From positions 9,715 through 73,714 of the forward strand of contig CAMOER010000010.1 of assembly GCA_946612455.1 (NCBI GenBank): a stretch of 64,000 nt of DNA. The letters are read 5' to 3'. Shown piece after piece: positions 60,427 through 64,000 of the stretch (position 1 is the stretch's first letter; each line of letters starts with the position of its first letter). Position numbers and translations under genes: made by a program. A model generated the notes under the pieces. The model saw only the letters and a program-made list of their open reading frames with translations. It did no database searches and had not been told where the DNA came from. Source of the stretch: UBA3305 sp002373555 (GTDB taxonomy: Bacteria; Bacillota; Clostridia; Lachnospirales; Lachnospiraceae).

Positions 60427-60903
60427 ATGCTGATCGACAGAGTTTTAAAGCACTATCCGGCCGCGGCTGTTCTCGCCGCCGTCGATGCGAATCTCAAGGG
60501 CCGGGCAGAATCGCGCCTTGGCGGAACCGCCGCCAAGGACCTCGGCAGCACCGGCATCCGGCTGAAGCGCGTGCACAATCCCGGCCTCCTGATGGGCCGC
60601 GGAAAGGAGGATCCGCCGGCCGTCATGGCGCTCACGGGAGGTCTGCTCACCGTATTCCTGCTGGGAAACAAAAAAGCCCTGAACGGCAGCAAGGGCACCG
60701 TCCGGAGCTTATCCGCGAATCTGATCGCCGCCGGTGCGGCCAGCAATCTCAAAGACCGGATCAAATACGGCTATGTGGTGGACTATTTCAGTCTGCCGGT
60801 AAAGAAGATCCGGAACGTCTATTTTAATCTCGGCGATCTGATGATCCTCTCAGGCAGTCTCCTTTATATCTTCTCCGGGTTTACTGAAAAAGGCAGGAAA
60901 TAA
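60427..60903 (+). CDS. Divergent signal peptidase II (LspA)-like membrane protein
   Basis: The C-terminal half matches prolipoprotein signal peptidase: SANLIAAGAASNLKDRIKYG, YVVDYF and RNVYFNLGDLMILSGSLL, which keep both aspartates of the family motifs (NxxDR and FNxxD). The N-terminal half is polar and lacks the usual first helix and its LDQ motif; the stretch ALTGGLLTVFLLGNK is the only clear helix before the core. At 158 residues it is of normal length. It may be a specialised or inactive homologue. The ATG follows a GGAGGACAGGATC sequence. Confidence 0.7.
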   Translation: MLIDRVLKHYPAAAVLAAVDANLKGRAESRLGGTAAKDLGSTGIRLKRVHNPGLLMGRGKEDPPAVMALTGGLLTVFLLGNKKALNGSKGTVRSLSANLIAAGAASNLKDRIKYGYVVDYFSLPVKKIRNVYFNLGDLMILSGSLLYIFSGFTEKGRK

Positions 60904-60916
60904 TTCCTGCCTTTTT
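60887..60916 (+). terminator. Bidirectional terminator
   Basis: AAAAAGGCAGGAA and TTCCTGCCTTTTT form a 13-bp stem around a TAA-type loop with T-runs on both strands, between the LspA-like gene and the convergent protease gene. Confidence 0.93.
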
Positions 60917-60917
60917 C

Positions 60918-63857
60918 TTATTTGGCGCTCACACCGTTCTTATCGTATCCGCCGAGGACGGTCTTTCCGCCGACTTTCCTGTAGGCCCTGACGGTATACG
61001 TGAAGGATGTCCCCGCCTCCGCGGCTGTATCCGTATACGACAGCGTTTTTCCGGAAGAGACTTTTGCGATCTTTTTCCAGTTCGTATCCGGCGTCTTTCT
61101 GTATACGATGTAGCCTTTTGCGCCGGCCGCCTGCTCCCAGGAGACTGTGACCCCGCCTTCCGCCGCCTGCGCGCCCGCAAGGACAGGCGTCAGGGGGACG
61201 CGTTTTGCCTTGATCCCCTTCTTATACAGGCTTCCGTAGATCTTCTTTCCGTCGATCACGAAGAAGGCCCGCACGGCATAGCGGTACGTGGTTCCGTACT
61301 TCACTTTCTTATCCAGATAAGATCCTGTTTTTCCGGACTTGACCGTGGCGATCTTCTTATAAGCGCCGCTGCCTGTGCGTCTGTAAATGTCATAGCCGGA
61401 AACATCCGCCGGCTCCCATGTCAGCTCCAGCCCTTTCTTTTTGCCCGTCACGGCTTCCGGAACGATTTTGGCGGGCACCATCTTCTGGCTGATGCCCTTC
61501 GTATCGTACTTGCCGTCGGTCTTAGCGGTTCCGGATTTAAAGAAGGCTTTCACGGTATATGTATATTTTTTCTTTCCCTTCACATTGTCATCGGTAAAGG
61601 TCACATTCTTCGATCCCGATACCGTTCCGATCGTCTTCCATTTGCCGCCGTCTTTCCTGTAGACCGTATAACCGCTTCCGGCCGTCTTCTTCCATTTGAT
61701 TTTGATGCCCTTTGCCGTCGCCTCTGCCGATACCAGCTTTACCTTGGCCGGTCTGGCATAGGCGGATACGCCGGAAGCATCATACTCGCCGAGGATCCTG
61801 GAATCGCCGGATTCATAGTAAGCCCTGACGGTATAGGTGTATTTTTTCTTTTCATTCTTTGCGGTCTTGTCCTTGTAGGATCTCTTCGAAGCTGCCACCG
61901 TGGCGAGCGTCTCCCAGGAGCCGCTGCCGCTCTTCCTGAGGATCCTGTAGCCCTCCGCGCCAGACAGGGCATCCCATTTCACAGTAATGGTTCTGTAGGC
62001 GCTCGCAGCGGCACTCTTCAGCTGTACGGCCTGCAGCGCAACGTACACATTGCAGGATGCGACCACATGGCCGACTCTCACGGAGATCACCGCTGTACCG
62101 GGCGACTTCGCGCTGATCTTTCCGCCGTCCACCGTGGCGACCGCTTCATTATCGGATTTCCATACGACCGAATAATCACCGCTCCGGGATGTGTTGACCG
62201 AAGCGGACAGCGTCTCTGAGCTGCCGCAGTTAAGCACCATCGATTTTTTTCCGAGGCTGATGCCGGTCACGGGTTTCGTCTGGGTACGGTCACAGAATGC
62301 CTTGATGCGGATGGTGCGTTTTCTCTTCTCCCCTGCCGTCCGGTCCGGCTCCGAGATCAGCTTTACGTCACTGCTCACGCCGAGATCGTACCATTTGCCG
62401 CCCTGCTTCAGGAAGCTTTCACCGGCATTCGTCTCATTGGTGAAGGAGATCCAGCCGCCGTTCGTATAACTCTCGTCTGAGAAGATCTCCACGGCGCCGC
62501 CGGTCCCGGAAGACAAGGTGAACACGACAGAGAACGTATCCCCGCGTTCAAAGATCAGATCATCCTGACGGATCGGGATCGTGGTATAGCCTGTATAGGG
62601 GATCGTGCCGGTCTGCGGTGCGGTCAGCATCGGCGTTCCGCTTTCCGGATTCCCCTCTTCCGGATCCTTATAGATCTGCAGACTGTATTTCACATTGTTG
62701 GAATAATTCGCGATCGAGACCGCCGACAGCTTCTCGTAGTCCGAAGAAGAGACTTTAAAAACATTGGCGGCCGCCTGTCCCGCATCGACCTTCGTATACT
62801 GATAGCCGCAGGAACCGTCGTACTGGTAATTGTAATCATAGTTGTCTGCCGGCTCGAATTCGTAGATATATCCGAAGGAACTCTTCTTGATCGAGGGTTC
62901 CTCGTAGGATACCCAGAAATAACCCTTATCCCCCCACTCGGGGCCGTAGCTGTTCCTGACCAGCCAGGCGCCGTTGTTCTTCGGCGTTCTGCTGAAATTG
63001 TTTTTCGAATAATTGTCGTCCCATCCGACAATATTCACCGCATGATTCGTCTGCGTATTATAGTAGGCGCTGCAATAGGCTGCCGTACTGAAATTAAAGT
63101 AGCCTTCCTGATAATAGATGCTCACGCCGACATTTCCGTACTGACTGATCATCTGCTTGACAAGATCCCGATCCGCCATACTCACCCAGACCGCATGCTG
63201 CATATGGGCGACGTCCATGCTTCTGGACATGGAGATCGGAAGGGACAGCGAGGATGATGCAATATCGTATGAAGCCGTATTTTTTTCCTCGGTCACGCCG
63301 GTCCAGTTCGCAAGCGCGAATGTCGTAAAGATCCCGCTTCCGCCGCGGTCCAGATAGCTCGTGCCGAGCGCCTCGGTCCTGTCGCCCGCCAGTCCTCCGA
63401 TCTGATCCGGCTCGCTGTGATAGAAAAAGTAGATCAGCTGCAGTTCCGAAAGATCCAGCGAGGAAACGGATGCCTTGCTCCCGGAAACAGACAGTCCCTG
63501 TCTCAAGATCGAAGTCTCCGCAGAAGAAACGGCGGAGAAAGCCCAGCAGGTCTGATCCCCCTTCTGGCTGCGGACAGGGGTGATGATATTCTTCTTTCGG
63601 GCATCATAGGAAGACGGCAGACTGACCGCTCCCGACGGCGGAACGGAAGCTGTGTCCGGCACGATCTCCGGCGCCGGATCTGCGGACAGCTTCGGCTCGC
63701 TTGCTTTCTGCTTTGCGATCTCGGCCGGCGTCAGCTCCCTGCCTTTGATATAATCCTTTTTCGCAGTCGAATAGGCCGCCTGAATATCCGCGGGGACAGA
63801 CAGCAGCGACAACAGAAGGATCAGGAAAAACGGAATACATTTCCGTAGTGATTTCAT
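60918..63857 (-). CDS. Large secreted papain-family (C1A) cysteine protease with Big2 and four Fn3-like repeats
   Basis: A 979-residue exported protein. After a signal peptide (FFLILLLSLLSVPADIQA) and a Pro-rich pro-region, the C1A domain has oxyanion Gln98 and Cys104 (RSQKGDQTCWAFSAV), His272 (TNHAVNIVGWDD) and Asn302 (WLVRNSYGPEWGDKGYF), a complete triad. A beta-rich module about residues 340-520 follows, then a Big2 domain (ISLGKKSMVLNCGSSETLSA) near 530-610 and four Fn3-like repeats of about 90 residues (for example GYRILRKSGSGSWETLATVA) to the C-terminus. No sortase motif is visible. It probably degrades external protein. Confidence 0.93.
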   Translation of the reverse strand: MKSLRKCIPFFLILLLSLLSVPADIQAAYSTAKKDYIKGRELTPAEIAKQKASEPKLSADPAPEIVPDTASVPPSGAVSLPSSYDARKKNIITPVRSQKGDQTCWAFSAVSSAETSILRQGLSVSGSKASVSSLDLSELQLIYFFYHSEPDQIGGLAGDRTEALGTSYLDRGGSGIFTTFALANWTGVTEEKNTASYDIASSSLSLPISMSRSMDVAHMQHAVWVSMADRDLVKQMISQYGNVGVSIYYQEGYFNFSTAAYCSAYYNTQTNHAVNIVGWDDNYSKNNFSRTPKNNGAWLVRNSYGPEWGDKGYFWVSYEEPSIKKSSFGYIYEFEPADNYDYNYQYDGSCGYQYTKVDAGQAAANVFKVSSSDYEKLSAVSIANYSNNVKYSLQIYKDPEEGNPESGTPMLTAPQTGTIPYTGYTTIPIRQDDLIFERGDTFSVVFTLSSGTGGAVEIFSDESYTNGGWISFTNETNAGESFLKQGGKWYDLGVSSDVKLISEPDRTAGEKRKRTIRIKAFCDRTQTKPVTGISLGKKSMVLNCGSSETLSASVNTSRSGDYSVVWKSDNEAVATVDGGKISAKSPGTAVISVRVGHVVASCNVYVALQAVQLKSAAASAYRTITVKWDALSGAEGYRILRKSGSGSWETLATVAASKRSYKDKTAKNEKKKYTYTVRAYYESGDSRILGEYDASGVSAYARPAKVKLVSAEATAKGIKIKWKKTAGSGYTVYRKDGGKWKTIGTVSGSKNVTFTDDNVKGKKKYTYTVKAFFKSGTAKTDGKYDTKGISQKMVPAKIVPEAVTGKKKGLELTWEPADVSGYDIYRRTGSGAYKKIATVKSGKTGSYLDKKVKYGTTYRYAVRAFFVIDGKKIYGSLYKKGIKAKRVPLTPVLAGAQAAEGGVTVSWEQAAGAKGYIVYRKTPDTNWKKIAKVSSGKTLSYTDTAAEAGTSFTYTVRAYRKVGGKTVLGGYDKNGVSAK

Positions 63858-63864
63858 AAAAATA

Positions 63865-63934
63865 CCTCGTTTGACAAATGCACATACTGTGACATTTATA
63901 TATTATGTCACAAGCGGCCGTTTGTCAAACGAGG
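63865..63934 (-). promoter_or_regulatory. Protease gene promoter inside nested palindromes
   Basis: On the minus strand TTGACA (63928-63923) and TAATAT (63905-63900) have a 17-base spacer. The -35 lies in a 14-bp inverted repeat, CCTCGTTTGACAAA (63865-63878) with TTTGTCAAACGAGG (63921-63934). Inside it a second dyad, TGTGACAT (63888-63895) with ATGTCACA (63905-63912), covers the -10 box. Both are probable binding sites, or a 5' leader hairpin. Confidence 0.8.
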
Positions 63935-63959
63935 CAGCCCATGGAGACAGGCACCAATG

Positions 63960-64000
63960 GTAGGTAGTTTCTATTAAGTTAAGGAACTACCTATTTTTTT
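63960..64000 (+). terminator. Plus-strand terminator at the right edge
   Basis: TAGGTAGTT (63961-63969) and AACTACCTA (63985-63993) form a 9-bp stem followed by at least seven T. No plus-strand gene precedes it in the window, so it either ends a short transcript from the palindromic region or belongs to an element that continues to the right. Confidence 0.75.

Overview
The window reads as ordinary chromosome of a moderately GC-rich Gram-positive anaerobe, most likely a member of the Lachnospiraceae (Clostridia). The reasons are strong AGGAGG-type ribosome binding sites, lipoproteins with LAAC/GGC lipoboxes, an iron-sulfur L-serine dehydratase in two subunits, an indolepyruvate:ferredoxin oxidoreductase with a phenylacetate-CoA ligase, a lipoprotein version of trigger factor, and the gene order rpmE - DUF1385 - prmC - prfA. 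The taxonomic assignment is an inference. There is no phage, no CRISPR array and no complete insertion sequence.

Layout. 1-299: the leader (consensus promoter, TPP riboswitch, terminator) of a thiamine gene that lies off the left edge. 299-3410: a minus-strand histidine operon hisZ-hisG-hisIE with a consensus promoter and a palindromic leader site. 3414-9387: a minus-strand housekeeping run (recU, pseudouridine synthase, membrane protein, metallo-hydrolase, rRNA m5C methyltransferase, PepD). 9464-13797: coiled-coil protein, coaD, rsmD, glycosyltransferase, nitroreductase and a NYN-LOTUS RNA-binding protein. 13939-17824: a LysR regulator divergent from a symporter and sdaAB-sdaAA, a serine uptake and deamination module. 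17947-24490: DegV, L,D-transpeptidase, STAS protein, NSS transporter, a Fur-family regulator and a polar amino acid ABC transporter. 24597-26446: tRNA-Val(GAC) and a zinc-type ABC transporter whose perfect promoter is covered by repeated dyads. 26468-32507: an operon comEA - response regulator - histidine kinase - GerMN lipoprotein - comEC. 32534-36818: an AraC regulator divergent from a GH36 alpha-galactosidase and an orphan sugar-binding lipoprotein. 36918-40577: prfA, prmC, DUF1385, rpmE. 40694-46652: GH43 glycosidase, YerC, sodium:solute symporter, secreted leucine-rich-repeat protein, amidohydrolase. 46670-53352: MOSC protein, then ACT protein, paaK, iorB and iorA (aromatic 2-oxoacid oxidation to acyl-CoA), divergent from an acyl-CoA synthetase. 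53436-63857: mscL, a C-terminal processing protease, an XRE regulator, an S1 protein, an acyl-ACP thioesterase, tRNA-Gln(CTG), hisC, a trigger-factor lipoprotein, a divergent LspA-like protein and a large secreted papain-family protease.

The most unusual structure is a dispersed family of long hairpins at 1297-1439 (two copies, one of them half), 4058, 5839 and 39234. All copies share one invariant 17-base loop and inner stem, but the outer arms differ completely between copies while staying complementary within each copy. Every copy sits between co-directional minus-strand genes and is bordered by the same GTCACT/GTCCCT tail. I know of no described family that matches it. Other points worth checking are a 23-codon ORF with a strong ribosome binding site between iorA and iorB, a possible small RNA next to hisC, an AT-rich insertion between prmC and prfA, the comEA/comEC operon built around a two-component system, and nested palindromes at the protease promoter.
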